A stretch of DNA of 64,000 nt. Source: Monocercomonoides exilis. Taxonomy: Eukaryota; Preaxostyla; Oxymonadida; Polymastigidae. The stretch lies in contig LSRY02000028.1 of assembly GCA_001643675.2 (NCBI GenBank), positions 62,001 through 126,000 on the forward strand, written 5' to 3'. The notes below the pieces were generated by a model. The model was not told the origin of the DNA, did not search any database, and worked only from the letters and a program-made list of their open reading frames with translations. The stretch's first letter is position 1, and every line of letters starts with the position of its first letter. A program made the translations under genes and the position numbers. Below are positions 11,969-24,600 of the stretch, in pieces.

Positions 11969-14900
11969 TTATTTCCTTTTTGGAATGAACCGTTCGTGAA
12001 GATCAAGAAACGTAACAAGATGAACAATTCCCATTTCCACAGCAGACTGAAATAATTCAAAAATATTAGTTAAAGAAAGAAGTCTTTTAAATAAAAATCA
12101 AAATAACAAAAAAGCACACAAGTTTCAGCAACTCTCCCATGAGTTCATTTATTCGTGTGTTAATTTTCATCTCGCAATCTGTTATGATTTGGATGAAAGT
12201 AGGATTGCTATCTAATGGAACAAGCTTTTCAATGGTCAAAGTTCTGATAGAGCGCGAGGCAATAATAGGGCGTGGAACAGACACACTCAAAAAGGCTTCT
12301 GATTGCGGCCTTCGGAGCGGGTCGCGCTGTGCTGAGATGTCGGGAACGGTGTATGGTTTGGGATAGAACTCTTCCACTGCATCGCAGAAGGCAAGACATT
12401 GAGCTTCAATGGTCGTTAAAAGCTTATTGTTGATATAAAAGAATAAATAAGCATTCCAGTGAAAGAATTCAAAATATATGACAATAATTGAATTAAATAT
12501 GTTTTACAAAATGATAACCAAACTGTAATAACTGTCTGATTTGTCATTAATGAATCCTTCAGAATGTTATCGATGAAGTTTGTGTGCCTTTGAATTAGAT
12601 CTTCAATTCTATCAGCCTGAATTCGAGGAAAAAATATTTTATAAAGATTTTAAAACAGTTAAGTGTTTTTTTCAGATTATCAAATGCATACAGTTGCTAT
12701 TCCTTTCATCAGCTCTTTCCAGGCTGGCTCAATCACTTGTTGTGTCGTGAAAAAGAGGATGTTTTGAATTAGGTGCAGAAATGTTTGTCTCAACCGTTCA
12801 CAACGCCCAAACACACTCATTGGCCCTCCAAAATCACTCTTGAGAACTTGAAAAGATATCAAACATAAAAAAACAAACAAAAAATACAGAAATATTACTA
12901 CTGATAAACAAAAGTGTTCAATAAACAAATCAAACCTTTTGTCATTTGCATCACTTTCCATATTCTGCAAAGCCTTCTTTCAACCGTTTTCAGCAGGAAG
13001 ATGTGTCTGAAAATCAGTTGATATTTTAAGAGAGATTTCAGATCGATAACAATGTTTAAGGGAAATGACACGTTGTGAGTAAGTTCCAGTGCAGAAAAGC
13101 CAGATGGAGGATGGGAATCTGGTGGATGCAGTTGAAGCACAGCAACAGAAGGCGAGAGAGAAGAAGAAGGAGACGAAGCACTTGATGATTGTGAAGGAGT
13201 TGACAGTGAAGGGAATGGTGCAGTGGATGAGGATGGCGAGAGGGAATGAAGTGGAGTGTGAAGAGGAGGCGACAAGGAAGGAGAGGGCGAAGGTGTGGGT
13301 GACGTGGAAAGAGCAGGAGAGGGAGAGCGTCTGGACTGACCAGAAGATGAAGAATGTGAATGACGTTCTCTTCGGATAGATGCTTCGTGGATAGCTTGAA
13401 GATGAGCTACGAGAGGAGTATCACTCATGGCACACCTTCGAATTTGCGAAAGAATCAAAAGAAAGAAAGATAGAAACAAGCGAAAGAAAAATATGTGTTT
13501 CATAGAACAATTTTTTTTTTGAAAATGAAGAGCAGAATTCAGCGAAATTCAGCACACCCGTAATCTTCTCTGAATGTCTCGTCGTCTGTTCCTGTTGAGC
13601 TCAGCGCCACATCCAACATCGCCTCAAGGCGAGGAATGCAGACAGCAGCCGCTGGCTTCTTCAGCTCAGATTCAGCCATATCTGCAAACAGCACAAAGAA
13701 ATCACCTTCTGCAAAAAGAAATGTTGATTTTAGAGATCTTCAAAAGGAGAGAAAATTTGAGTAGAATTTTGATTTGTTAACAAAACACAAAAAGAATTAA
13801 TGAAAAGTCAAACTTTAATCTTTGTATAAGCCCTTTTTCTTTAACAATAATTTCAACAAGATCTCGAGAAGCTGAAGCAAAAGCTCTGTTTATCTGAGGA
13901 GAAAAAGAAGTCTGTGGAGAACGATATTCAAACTCTTCTGAGATAATGTGAACAATTCATTTACATCAAAAAACAACGGTCAAAGATCAACTTTCAAAAG
14001 GAAGATGCAGCAATACTGAAAACAAACCGTCCAACTCTCGCCGCATTTTCTTTCCCATTTTAATCATTGAATGAACATATTTTCCACATAAGAAGATCTT
14101 TTCGACATCTCCTTCCAGGATCTTTGGATAAATCTTCCGCTTTCTGAAACTTTTGTTCCACGTTCTAAGAATTTATATAAAATTGAGACAAATATAAGAA
14201 GGAATAAAAAAATGAATTTTAAGAGTTTTGTTGAAGAATATCTAAAAATCGTCAATTAAAATATCTCAATTCCTTCTTTCAATTATTCAAAATTTCTGTT
14301 TCACTTTCTCCCAATTTCTTGACTAGCACAACAGAACATACACATTCTCAATGTCAGTCTGTGCTGCATTCGCGAGAACAGAAGCATTGCATGGTTCGAC
14401 CATAAATTCACGATATGGATCTTTTATGTTGCCGCCATAAACCCACTCCTTTAACATCGATAAATATGGAACAAAAGCATGTCTCGTGAGTTCAATCAAC
14501 GTATCTCGCAACGATATGTCACTCTGCACAACTTCTCTTGTTTGAACAACGAGGATATTTAAAATATGTGCCTTATTTTTCAAAATGAATTGTTTTATCA
14601 TTTTTTGAAAAAATGCTAAGAATCATACTCCGAATGCTTTTTCACTCTCAATGAGAGAAACTACCTTTTCGACTCCAGATAAGCAAGAAAATGATGGTTG
14701 AATTGCATTGTACAACAATTGAAGCGTTAAAAGTCCTTGAATATGTTGCGCTTCCAACTGAAGAACAAATTCACAATATTTCTGAAAAAATTCAAAATTC
14801 ACAAAGGAAATGAAAAACATAATAACGCAAATCAAACTTTAAGTAGTGCATCAAGCGATGCGCAGAATGCTTCGCAAATCAGTCCTGTGGCAGGTTTCTT

Positions 14901-15431
14901 TGAAAGAAGAGTGCTTCGAGAATCTTTGTCTGTATCTTCGTCAATGTTCAATCTTTCCTTCACAAATTGAGACAGATGCATGTACGATAAAGCAAGAGGG
15001 ATAATTCTTTCACAATATGCGGAGATTGAAACATCTAATTAAAAAATGAGTAAATTAGTATGTTTTCAAAAAAAAAAACTTTTTCAAACCAAGGCTTGGA
15101 TCAATTGAAGCTGAAGCTTTTCCTCCAACTGTTTGAAAAGTAATGTACTTTCCATTTATCCCCTTTTGTTTTCAATTTTATTTTCATATGAAAAAATAAT
15201 TTTGAATTTTAAAATTTCTGATTTAAAAAAGAAGCACACAATCAGAACGTTTAAAAAATCATCCAATATTTCTGACTCTTGAGTTATTGCAGGGTATCCT
15301 TGCAATACAATCTGTTCATCCATTATGGATGAAGAAATCAAAGAATTAAATTTTGATGAACCCATAGACAAAATATTATCAATTAAAATTGAATTGTTTA
15401 TTGGAAATGAGGAAATGGCGTTATACGACAT
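11969..15431 (-). CDS. GCP2: Gamma-tubulin complex component 2 (GCP2/Spc97 family)
   Basis: Part of the gamma-tubulin small complex that nucleates microtubules at basal bodies and spindle poles. It is a multi-exon gene whose first exons are 15431-15240, 15162-15090, 15034-14838, 14781-14629 and 14571-14342; later exons run down to the TAA at 11969. GRIP1-type signatures are LNVLI/GINGKYITFQTVGGK, LLTLQLLYNAIQPSF and EWVYGGNIKDPYREFMVE, the last typical of GCP2. GRIP2-type signatures are EGDFFVLFADMAESELKKP, KYQLIFRHIFLLKTVERRL, IEPAWKELMKG and RHTNFIDNILKDSLM. Between the GRIP1 and GRIP2 blocks, at 13100-13380, lies a Ser/Pro/His-rich insert of about 90 residues not usual in GCP2. The start lies 94 bp below the IFT139 stop on the same strand. 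Some mid-gene splice sites (14170-14340, 13500-13950) are inferred from family similarity only. Confidence 0.85.
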
Positions 15432-15525
15432 GCGAAAATAAAAATGGAAATCAAGAAAGTGCAAAAGTGACTTGAAGATAAAATATGAAGGAGGAAGAAT
15501 CAGCAAATGATGTGAATAAGAAATA

Positions 15526-18500
15526 TCAACGTTTTCCACCTCCAAATCTGGAGACTGGAGTTGCCATTGTTGTGACTTGGGTTCCCTCAGGAGCAGGCAT
15601 CCTTATCATTCCTCTGCATCTGTCGATGATATCCTCTTTGATTTTTGGGTAATCCGGGAACTTCTCCAGCACCTGTTTGCACACATCAATCGCATCCATT
15701 GATCTTCCTCCCTTCATGTAGTTGAATGCCAATCGATAGCCTAAACCAGCGTCTGTTCTCTCGCGCAGCTTCCACGCCACTTCATAGTGCTCTGCAGCTG
15801 ACACGTACGACTGCTCCCTCTCAAGCACAAGCCCAAGGAGAGAGTGCGCCTTTGCGGAAGATTTGTTCAGTGCTAAGCATCTGCCACAATACTCTTCAGC
15901 AATATCATACTTCTTTTTCTGAAATTCACAAATAATCGAAAGATAAGGTTTGTTTAAGAATTGAAAAAAAAAAAAAGAAAAAGAAAAAGAAAATAACAAA
16001 AGTTGATAAATGAACAATCAATATCAAAATTCTTTCATTCATACATCCACAAATATCTCCGATAGCATCAGATAAGCCCTTTCAAACTCCTCAAACAGCG
16101 ACGGCGTGGGAGTGATCGCAGCAATCTCCTTCAGAAGCGTCTTTGTCGTGGTCGCATCGCCTGCTCTGTTTCTGTAGTGTGCAAGTGCCAGCAGCACCGG
16201 CACTGTCTCTGAGACCGGCGCCTCTGCGGCGTGTGAGAAGCGCTCGAGCTGCTGCAGCAGGCCATCCAAATCTCGCTGTGCATCGCTCCATCCAGGCGCA
16301 GGCGCACTCGCGCCTCTTCCGCCGGCGCTGCCCGTCAGCCCACCGAAGAACGCACTCGACAGCACATAGAACTCCATCACGTCCATGTCCAGCCACCCGT
16401 TCTCGCTCGCCATCCCCTTCCGCTTCTTTGCGCCTTCTCTTTCTTCCCCTCTTTCTCCGTTCATCGACTGCTTCAGCACCTCCTTCGCCTCTCTGATCAG
16501 CGCACGGGCTGTGCCCAGCGCATCCTCCTCGTCTCGCGACAGGCGCGGCGCGGGGCGGGCAGCCGCTTCGGAAGCATTGCGCTCCAATTCGAAGTTGAGG
16601 AAGACGCGGACCATTTGAGAGACAGCTGCCACGCCCCATTCAGAGTCACGACGGCACAGGTTGAAGTGCTCAATGGCAGCTGAGTAGTTGTAGCGATATC
16701 TGAAATTTTTTAAGGACGAATATTTATTTATTTATTTATAATCGAGTTCAATAAAAATAAATGAAACATATAAGAATAAAATTAATTATCATAGAATGAT
16801 TCCTATAATTCCAATACCTTTCATAGCATCCAATGCAGAAGTGCAGCCCAGGGGCGATGCTTCCGCTGAGTTTTTTGCTTTCTCTCGTGGCGTCTTCAAT
16901 CAGCTGGGGCACATCGTCCAGTCGGCCTGCTCTGTGGAGAAGCTGAATGGTCTTGTGGAGTGCAGAGAAATGAAGAGGATTCTGCTTCAAAAGAGACAGG
17001 AAACGAGTGGAGGTGGAGGAGAATTCACGCTTTTGGAATCTGAGTTGAAATAATAGGATGAAATAAAGATAATTATAATAAAAGGAAATGATAAGGTTCA
17101 GAAAGAATACATAAAAAAGTGCAAAATCATTTGCATAGATTAGGAAAAAAAAGGAATAATCTTTTCAACCAAAAATTCTATCAAATCACACTTTATATCA
17201 GCCAGCATCAGCAGTGCCTCTTCATTATTCTGCTTCAGCCTCAGCAGATGTTCGCAGCGCTGTTCACACTCATCCAAGTTGTTCCCATCGAGTGACAGTC
17301 TTGCAAGTGACAGAAGCGCCTCTTCGTTGTTCTCTTCGTAGTTGAGCACGTCCCGCAGCATCCGAATCGCCTGCTCTTTCTCCCCTTGTAATGACAAGAT
17401 ATCTGCCTTTGCTGAACACAGCACAGCCATCACGTGCCTCTCCTGCTGCAGCAGATCCGCCCCTGTCATCATCATCATCATTCCCCCTGCCCCTCCTCCT
17501 GATGCCCCAGACACTGCCACAGGCACAGAAGACACAGAAATCGTGCGCAGATGCTCCAAAAGCGCATTCTGCTGCATCAGCGCCCTGTCGAGATCGACAA
17601 TCGCCTGCGACACGCTGTTCCCTGCGCGGTGGATGCAGCACAGCATGTACAGATCAGCCACAGAGTTCTGCGTCAGCTCCACAGAAATGTTCTCCCTTCC
17701 TCCACTTCTCCCATCTGCTTTAGACCCTTCCCCTGCAATCACCCCCGTTGATGTTCCACTTCCTCCTCTCCCACTCGCCGCCAGCTCGCGCGCCTTCTTC
17801 ATCCCGCTCACCATCACCTCCTCTGCCAATGAGTAGTTCTTCAGCTTCATCTGCAGACTCGCCAGCTCTCTTCTCAAAGGTCCCGATGCAGGGTGCTTCT
17901 GTACCACATCCTCGTAAAATGCAATGGCCTTCTTGAAATAGTGCAGCGAGATCAGAACTCGCCCGATCTTCGAGCACAGCGCTTCTTCATTCAGCCCAAT
18001 GGCACCCAGGTCTTCCTGCGCAGCAGCGGCGATGTTGTCTGCCTGGGAGACAGAAGTTGAGTGGATTCTTTGTTGCACATCGCTCATGTCATCGTCGTCT
18101 TCGCCAATGAAATCTTCATCCTCATCTTCATCGTCATCTGGATTGACTCCATCAAAGTCATCGTCCATCTCTTCCTCCACCAGCTCTTCGACTTCCTCGT
18201 CTGGCTTGTCAAAGTCATCCGAATGCACAATTCTCTTCCTCACCACCATCTGCGTCCGCTTTTGCCCTGGCAATGCAATGTGTGTGACTGCAGATACCGC
18301 TTTCCCATCTTTCCTTCTCTTCGCTCCCTCTTTCATCATCCTCCTCCCCATCCGTTCTGCCTGCTGAGCATCTGCACCACCCTGCAGTTGCTTCAGTGCT
18401 AACATCAGCGAGTCAAGTGCCTTCTCCACATCGCCCACTCGCAACAAGGCATCTCCTAACTGAACAAGTGCAGCACATGAGCCCTTTCGAGAGGAGGAGG

Positions 18501-21361
18501 CAGAAAGAGCGCGATGAACAGAGAGAAATCCTTCTCTGTTTGAAAAAAAGAATTAAAGAAATGAAGAAAGAAATTGCCAAATTAAATGAAAATCAATCTT
18601 TTTATAAAGAAGAAAAAAGAAAGAAAGAAAAGACTCATTCACACTTATCTCCCTTGTGCACGAGCAGCACGTCAGCCAGCTTCATCTGTGCCTGTCTGTA
18701 TGAAGGATTGTCCTTAGGAATCGACTGCAACAGGCCGATGCAGGACGAAATGTCGCCTTTCATCAGAAGCGCATTAGCAGTTGCCAAAGTGATGGTGATC
18801 TCTTCTGGGGTGGATTGGAGCTCCACTCGCGCTTCTTCCAAATAGCGGAAGCATTCACTCTGAATGATAAATGAGGTGTTTTTGATGAGGAAATAAGCAA
18901 ATAGCATTTTAAATAAAAAATAAAAATAAAACAAATTGGATTATTCAAAGGATAAATTGGATAAAAATATCAATTTTTAAATAAGAATCACACCCATTCC
19001 CCTTTCCTCGCATGGAAGTTCGCCAGTTCTGTGTATAGAACTGCCTTGTCAGATGCCTCCACCTGCACATCTCCTCCTTCTCTCCTCGTCTTCCCGTCGA
19101 GTGCTCCGCCCATCCCAGTCGATCTGAACCCTGCCATGTTCAGTGTCGACAGAAGCAGCTGTTTCCCTTCCTCAGCTGCTGACTGAACAGATGAAGCAGA
19201 CGCAGACGCAGAAGAAGAGGCAGAAACTCCGATTGGAGCACTCCTCAACAGCAGCTGCCCACTCAGAATGCGATACGACGGCTCATCTCTGATAGCAAAG
19301 TTGCGTGCCATCGCCTCTTCCATCCGCTGCTTGGCTCCGTCGATGTCGCCAGACTCCATCGCAATCCGCGCTAATAGCATAGATGCCTCAACAAACCCGC
19401 TCTCAATCTTTTCGCCACCAAATCCTGCTTTCCCTCCAAGTTTTCCTGCACTTTTCCCTTTCCCTCCACTTCTTCCTCCTCTTCCTCTCCCTCCTCTCAC
19501 GTCTTTCTCTTCCACATCATCCAAATCCACCTCCTCTTCCTCCAAGCACGTCAGCAGCACTTTCTGTGCCTCTGCGAACTTACCGCACAAATAGCACACT
19601 TTACCGAGTAAGAAAAGAGCGTCGCGGAATCTGGGTGCATGTGCTGTGAGCATCCGCAGCACAGCTGCCAGGCGAGAGAGAATTGGAGGCGGCGTGTTGT
19701 CCTGCGGAATGGGCTGTGAGGAAAGATGGGTGAGGATTGTGCGGGCGATGCGGATGAGGACAGCGGGATCGAGTAAAGAGAAGAACTGAGGAGATGGGGG
19801 TACAGATGAGATGGAGAAAGTGGCTGCGGAGATGTTGCTGCGGTAGTGGGAGATGTGAGGGAAGACGGGAGTCAGCTGATGTACAAGCGCTTGGTTGAGC
19901 ACATGAAGGCATTTGCTTCTGCAATTTCATAACAAAAATAACAATAATAAATTTTAATGTTTTAAATGATTGATATGAATGTCACACCTGTCTTTCTCCT
20001 TTTCCCACAGATATCTCGCATGTAAATAGAGTGGAACAGCTGCCATCTCGGACGCGTCGTGTGTGTCCAAATAGAACTGCAGCTGGTCTCCTGCGTCTTC
20101 TGTGTTGCCTTTCTCAATCATGCACCAGATCGTCCCACAAAGCGCATCCACATCGCTCGCATTTGCTTCGAGCGCCTGCGAAAATAGCGAAGACGCCCAG
20201 TTCGCATCACCCGAGTACAACGCAGCTCTGCCCATCTCATTCAGAAACGCTGCCACATTCACACCGGCGCCTGGCAGCATCGCCTGAAATGACGGCATAA
20301 GGCGCTGGCAGCCGCTCAGAATCTCCTGCAGGACGGGCTGGATGCTGTGACCGAGCGAAATCAGAGGGCGGATGATCGAGGCGAGTGTGTGTGGGGCGAG
20401 CTGGTGTGTCTGCTGGAATGCGTTGAAGAGCTCGCTGATGTAGCGGACGGTGGAGCGGTCGTTGGGCGCGTGGGTGAGGAAGTAGAGGCAGACTGTGGAG
20501 AGCGCTGGGATGCAGCTGGGGTCGTTGCGCAAGATCTCCTGTGCCTCGTCGAGCGAATGACTCCACTCAGTCACGTTCATCGAGAGGCGCATCCGCTCGA
20601 TGTAAACAGGAAGGAATGTCCGAATCTTCACACTTGCTTGTGAGAGGATGTTAGTTGCCTCGTTAAACAGCTTTTCTTTAATATAGATTTGTACCAAGCA
20701 AAGCATGGCATCTTCATTTTGCTCCCTTTCCCACATCTGCTTCAATATTTCCTGAGTATCTCCAAATAGACTCGTTCCTTCTGTTCTATTTTCACTTGCA
20801 ATGCACCATCCTTCGAGAAGGGTAGCAGCTTTCGAGGTTGGATTCTTTTGCCTCGCCTAGAAAAACAAAATAATGAAAGAAAAAATCCTTCAAGCAAGAA
20901 AACTCATTCACCTTTATTGAGTATTCCTTTGCTCTATCCAGCTTATTCAGAAGGAAACACAGCATTCCACCAAGTGCGAATGCTTCGTCATTGCACTTTG
21001 TTTCAGTTGTTCGAATTGTTTCTTCAATATCATTCATTAGCTTTTGCCCTAAAAATTTCTGTAAATTTTTTCATAAAATATTATTTTTACAACCTCTTGA
21101 TTCTGCATGTGATTGAAGCTCTTCAACAAGCAAGCAAGCAGCAAGTCTTGTTTTCTCGAAATTTGCCAATTTTATAAGCATGTTGTTTGCTTCAATGAAA
21201 ACGCCTTGCTGTGACAAAACAAAAGCCTTCCAAAAATTCAGAACTGGATCGTTTTGTCCACCTCGTGTGACCTCTTCAATCAACACATTTGCGGTTCCAT
21301 ATAATCCATTTCGCAAATAATACAAAATCTGTGCCAACTGATGTAATAATGAATCTGACAT
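15526..21361 (-). CDS. IFT139: Intraflagellar transport protein IFT139 (TTC21B/THM1), TPR protein
   Basis: Subunit of IFT complex A, which drives retrograde transport and membrane cargo entry in cilia. It is built of tetratricopeptide repeats over its full length. The start is the ATG at 21361 (MSDSLLHQLAQILYYLRNG), a helix pair like the N-terminus of TTC21B. Early exons are 21361-21094, 21048-20912, 20856-19988, 19918-18994, 18859-18645 and 18535-17192. At least three more follow, to a TGA at 15526. The total is about 1,670 residues, longer than the usual 1,300, because of inserts: a Gly/Arg/Lys-rich loop near 19470, an Asp/Glu-rich loop at 18060-18210 and Gly/Ser loops at 17480 and 16400. 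TPR-like pairs are clear, for example SKIGRVLISLHYFKKAIAFY and SAKAHSLLGLVLEREQSYVS. The coding GC is higher than in its neighbours. The family call rests on the N-terminus, the TPR density and the length; an alignment would confirm it. Confidence 0.8.
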
Positions 21362-21664
21362 GTTTTCTATTTCGCAAACAGATTAAATATTTCAATTGGT
21401 AACACTAATAATTATATTATAAATCAGACATACATATTTAGAGTTGAAAATCTATTTTCAAAAACGTTGAATTTCAACGATCACATAACCCTCAAATTTT
21501 TAATCGAACAGCTGTTTATATTTAAATTTTAAATAAATACGGTTATTTATACATATGATGTTGATTAAAATCGATGTGAATATGAATGTGGTCATTTTGA
21601 TCTTTCCGGACATTGAGCAAAACACACATACACAGACAGTGTATATTTGCGATTTTGTTCTTTT
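21362..21664. promoter_or_regulatory. Divergent intergenic region IFT139 / anoctamin
   Basis: 303-bp AT-rich gap between the start codons of IFT139 (minus) and the anoctamin gene (plus). Both promoters must lie here or overlap the 5' ends. I could not point to a defined motif. Confidence 0.4.
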
Positions 21665-24600
21665 ATGCCTGAAAATTTCATTAAAGAAGTATGTGATAGA
21701 TTTAATGTAATTTTGCATGATTACTCAATCAAAAATTACATTTTTATTAGGGTTGGCTTAATGTTTATGCACCCGCATCTTCTTCGAGTTCAAAACAATG
21801 GACTGTTCTTAAAAATGATAGAATAGTTCATTATAAAGATGAGAAAATGGAGGTATCGTACCATTGTAGTAGAATGTGAATTTTTTTATATTTATGATTT
21901 TTTTAAGCGACCCTTATTAACAGTGCTTTTAATTGATGTGAAAGAAATTATGCTAGATCCAAAAGATGGACTCATCACATGTATTGTGAGTAAATCGTTT
22001 CATAAGATGAAAGCGAAAAACGACGAAGAAAGAGATTCATGGATGGACAATCTCACGAAGACTTGGAACAATATAGTATGTTTTTGATTGAATTGAATTG
22101 GATATATAAATGTATTGCTTTTTCAGATGAAAAATGCAACTGCAATCAGAAAAAAGCAAGAAGATGCGGCTTTGCTGATCCAAAAAACTTGGAAGGGGCA
22201 CATGACTCGTAGGCATTGGGTCCCTATCATTACGACGCACATGGCGCGATGGAAAGCAGCAGTTACAATACAACGAGCATATAGACGATATTTGAAACGT
22301 AAAAGAAATGCTCACTTTATTGATTCAGAAGGGAAAATGAGGAAAAAATTCGAGTTGATGGATCTCGTAAATGCTGTGAAAAACCATAAACAAAAGCTTC
22401 AAGTTATTGATTATGTGATGGTTTTTGAGAATTACGATAAAATGAGTTCTTCTTCCTCATCTTCATCTTCTGTGAAAAAGAAAGCGAGCTCAAAAGGAAA
22501 TGGTAACTCTGAAGGAGATGGGACAGAGAAAAAGCATGTTGAGCAAAAACTTTTAATAAAACAACGAACTCCACAGAACAAAAAAGAGGAAGAGAAAAAG
22601 AAAAAGCAATTGAAGAAGACGAGCATTGAAGACGACGATGACATTGTGGAGGACGAGTTTATGGCGAAAGGGAGGAAGCGGAAGCCAAAGAAGAAGCAAG
22701 CGCCAAAGCGAGTGAAATATGTTGTGAATGAAGCGTCTGCTGCTGAGGAAGGTGTTGCCGATCAGCTTGAGCAGAATATGGTGTATGGCGACTGGGCAGA
22801 CCTCGAAGAGGCCGAAGACGAGGAAGACGAGACGGGCGGTGGCTGCTTTGCGAGCAGACTGATATCGAGGCCTGTGGAAGAGAAGATCAAAGTGAAGGAG
22901 CTGATCTTCCAGAAGATGAAGGAAAGAGAGATTATCTTTGAGGAGCGCCTGTCGAAGGACGAGAAGAAGACGATTGTGTACATCTCAGCCACGTTCGAAG
23001 CGCTATGTGCTCAGGCAGAGGTGAAAGGGTTCAAGAAGCTGCTGAAACCAGAGTGTGTTGAAGTCGAAGGCTGCGACATGGTCGAGTTTGTGGATCATCA
23101 GCGCAATCGCTACCAGGGCATCGAAGACCAGGACTCGTTCTTCTTCCCCTCTGAGCGGAAGAAGCTTGTGCATGATATAATGACAGACATCGAGGTAATG
23201 CAGCACGAGAAGCTGGGCAAGCTGCGGTATGGCGACTATCTCATCCCACGTGCACTGGAGATGAAGTATATCGTTGCGCTATATCCTGTCCATGAAAAGG
23301 AAGTCATGGCTGCACTCCGCAAAAGCTGGCTGAAATCGGCACGTTTCCCACCGACTGAGATGATTGCGCGTTATTTCGGAGAAAAGATTGCACTGTTCTT
23401 CTGTTTTACAGGGTTTTACTCAAAATGGATGTTTGGTCTGGCTGTTATTGGCATCATTGCCTTTGTCATACAGATGATCGACAAGACGGGGCAGATCGAA
23501 GCACTTGCAGGGACCATCTTCTCGTTCATTGTGTGTGTGTGGTCGGCTCTGTTCACAAAGCACTGGAAGCGACTGGAATCGAAGAAGACATACGAGTGGA
23601 ACACATTCAATTTCAAAGAGTCCGAAAAGATACGCCCTTCATTTGAAGGGACCATCCAGCACTCGCCCATCACTGGAAAGAACGAGCGGTTTTATCCGTC
23701 CCGCCTGCGGATGATGAAGTACTTTGTGACGCTACCACTGTCAGCGCTGATGCTGCTGGCTGCGGTGGCCATCATCCTCCTCTTGACTATCTATGAGTCT
23801 GATATGCTGGCATACTTCCGCTCGCTGTCGAATGTGCCGTTTGTGGTGTTCATTTTGGAGCTGGTGCCTTCAATTCTGAATGCTATCGTGTCCATCCTGT
23901 TCTCGTACATCTACCAGTTCATGGCGGTCTCTATGAACAAGTGGGAGAACTACCGCACTCAGTCGGACTACGACAACTTCTTTGTGTACCGCATTGTCTT
24001 CTTCCGTCTGCTGAACACATATTTCTCTCTGTTCTTCCTCACGTTCGGCTTCAACCCTTTCTCAGACGATCCGGGCAGGCAGCGCTATACATCACTGCGC
24101 ACTCGTCTGATAACAATGTTCGCAATCTACTTTGTTAAGACACAGGCATCGCAGACACTGCTGCCTATGGCACTGTGGGTGCTATCGAGCATGTCCCGCT
24201 GGATGAAAAAAAGGAGCTATAAAAAGAAGAAGGCGATAGTCACACAACTGGAGAGGGAAATACAGATGGCAAAGGAAAGTGCAGAGAAGTCGAAGAAGGC
24301 GAAGAAAGGGAAGAAGAAGAAGAGTTCTTCTTCTTCTTCGTCTTCTTCATCTGCTGCTGGCAAAAAGACGAAGAAGCCAACAGCCCGCTTAATCTCTCCG
24401 AAGCAAGTGGAGAAGCTGCGCCGGTGCAAAGCAGATCTTGCAGCAGAAGAAAAGAAGATGGCGAAGATGCCAACATCGATGGAGCAAGAGATGGGGATGA
24501 AGATCTACTCGACGTTTGAGCCTTACCAAGATCTGGCAATGCAGTTCGGTTACACCACGCTTTTCTCCCCTGCTTTCCCAATTGCTCCGCTCATCTCTTT

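Noticed and set aside
16091-16639. 182-codon Arg/Gly/Ala-rich minus frame and its plus-strand partners
   Set aside because: They are out-of-frame shadows of the GC-rich IFT139 exon.
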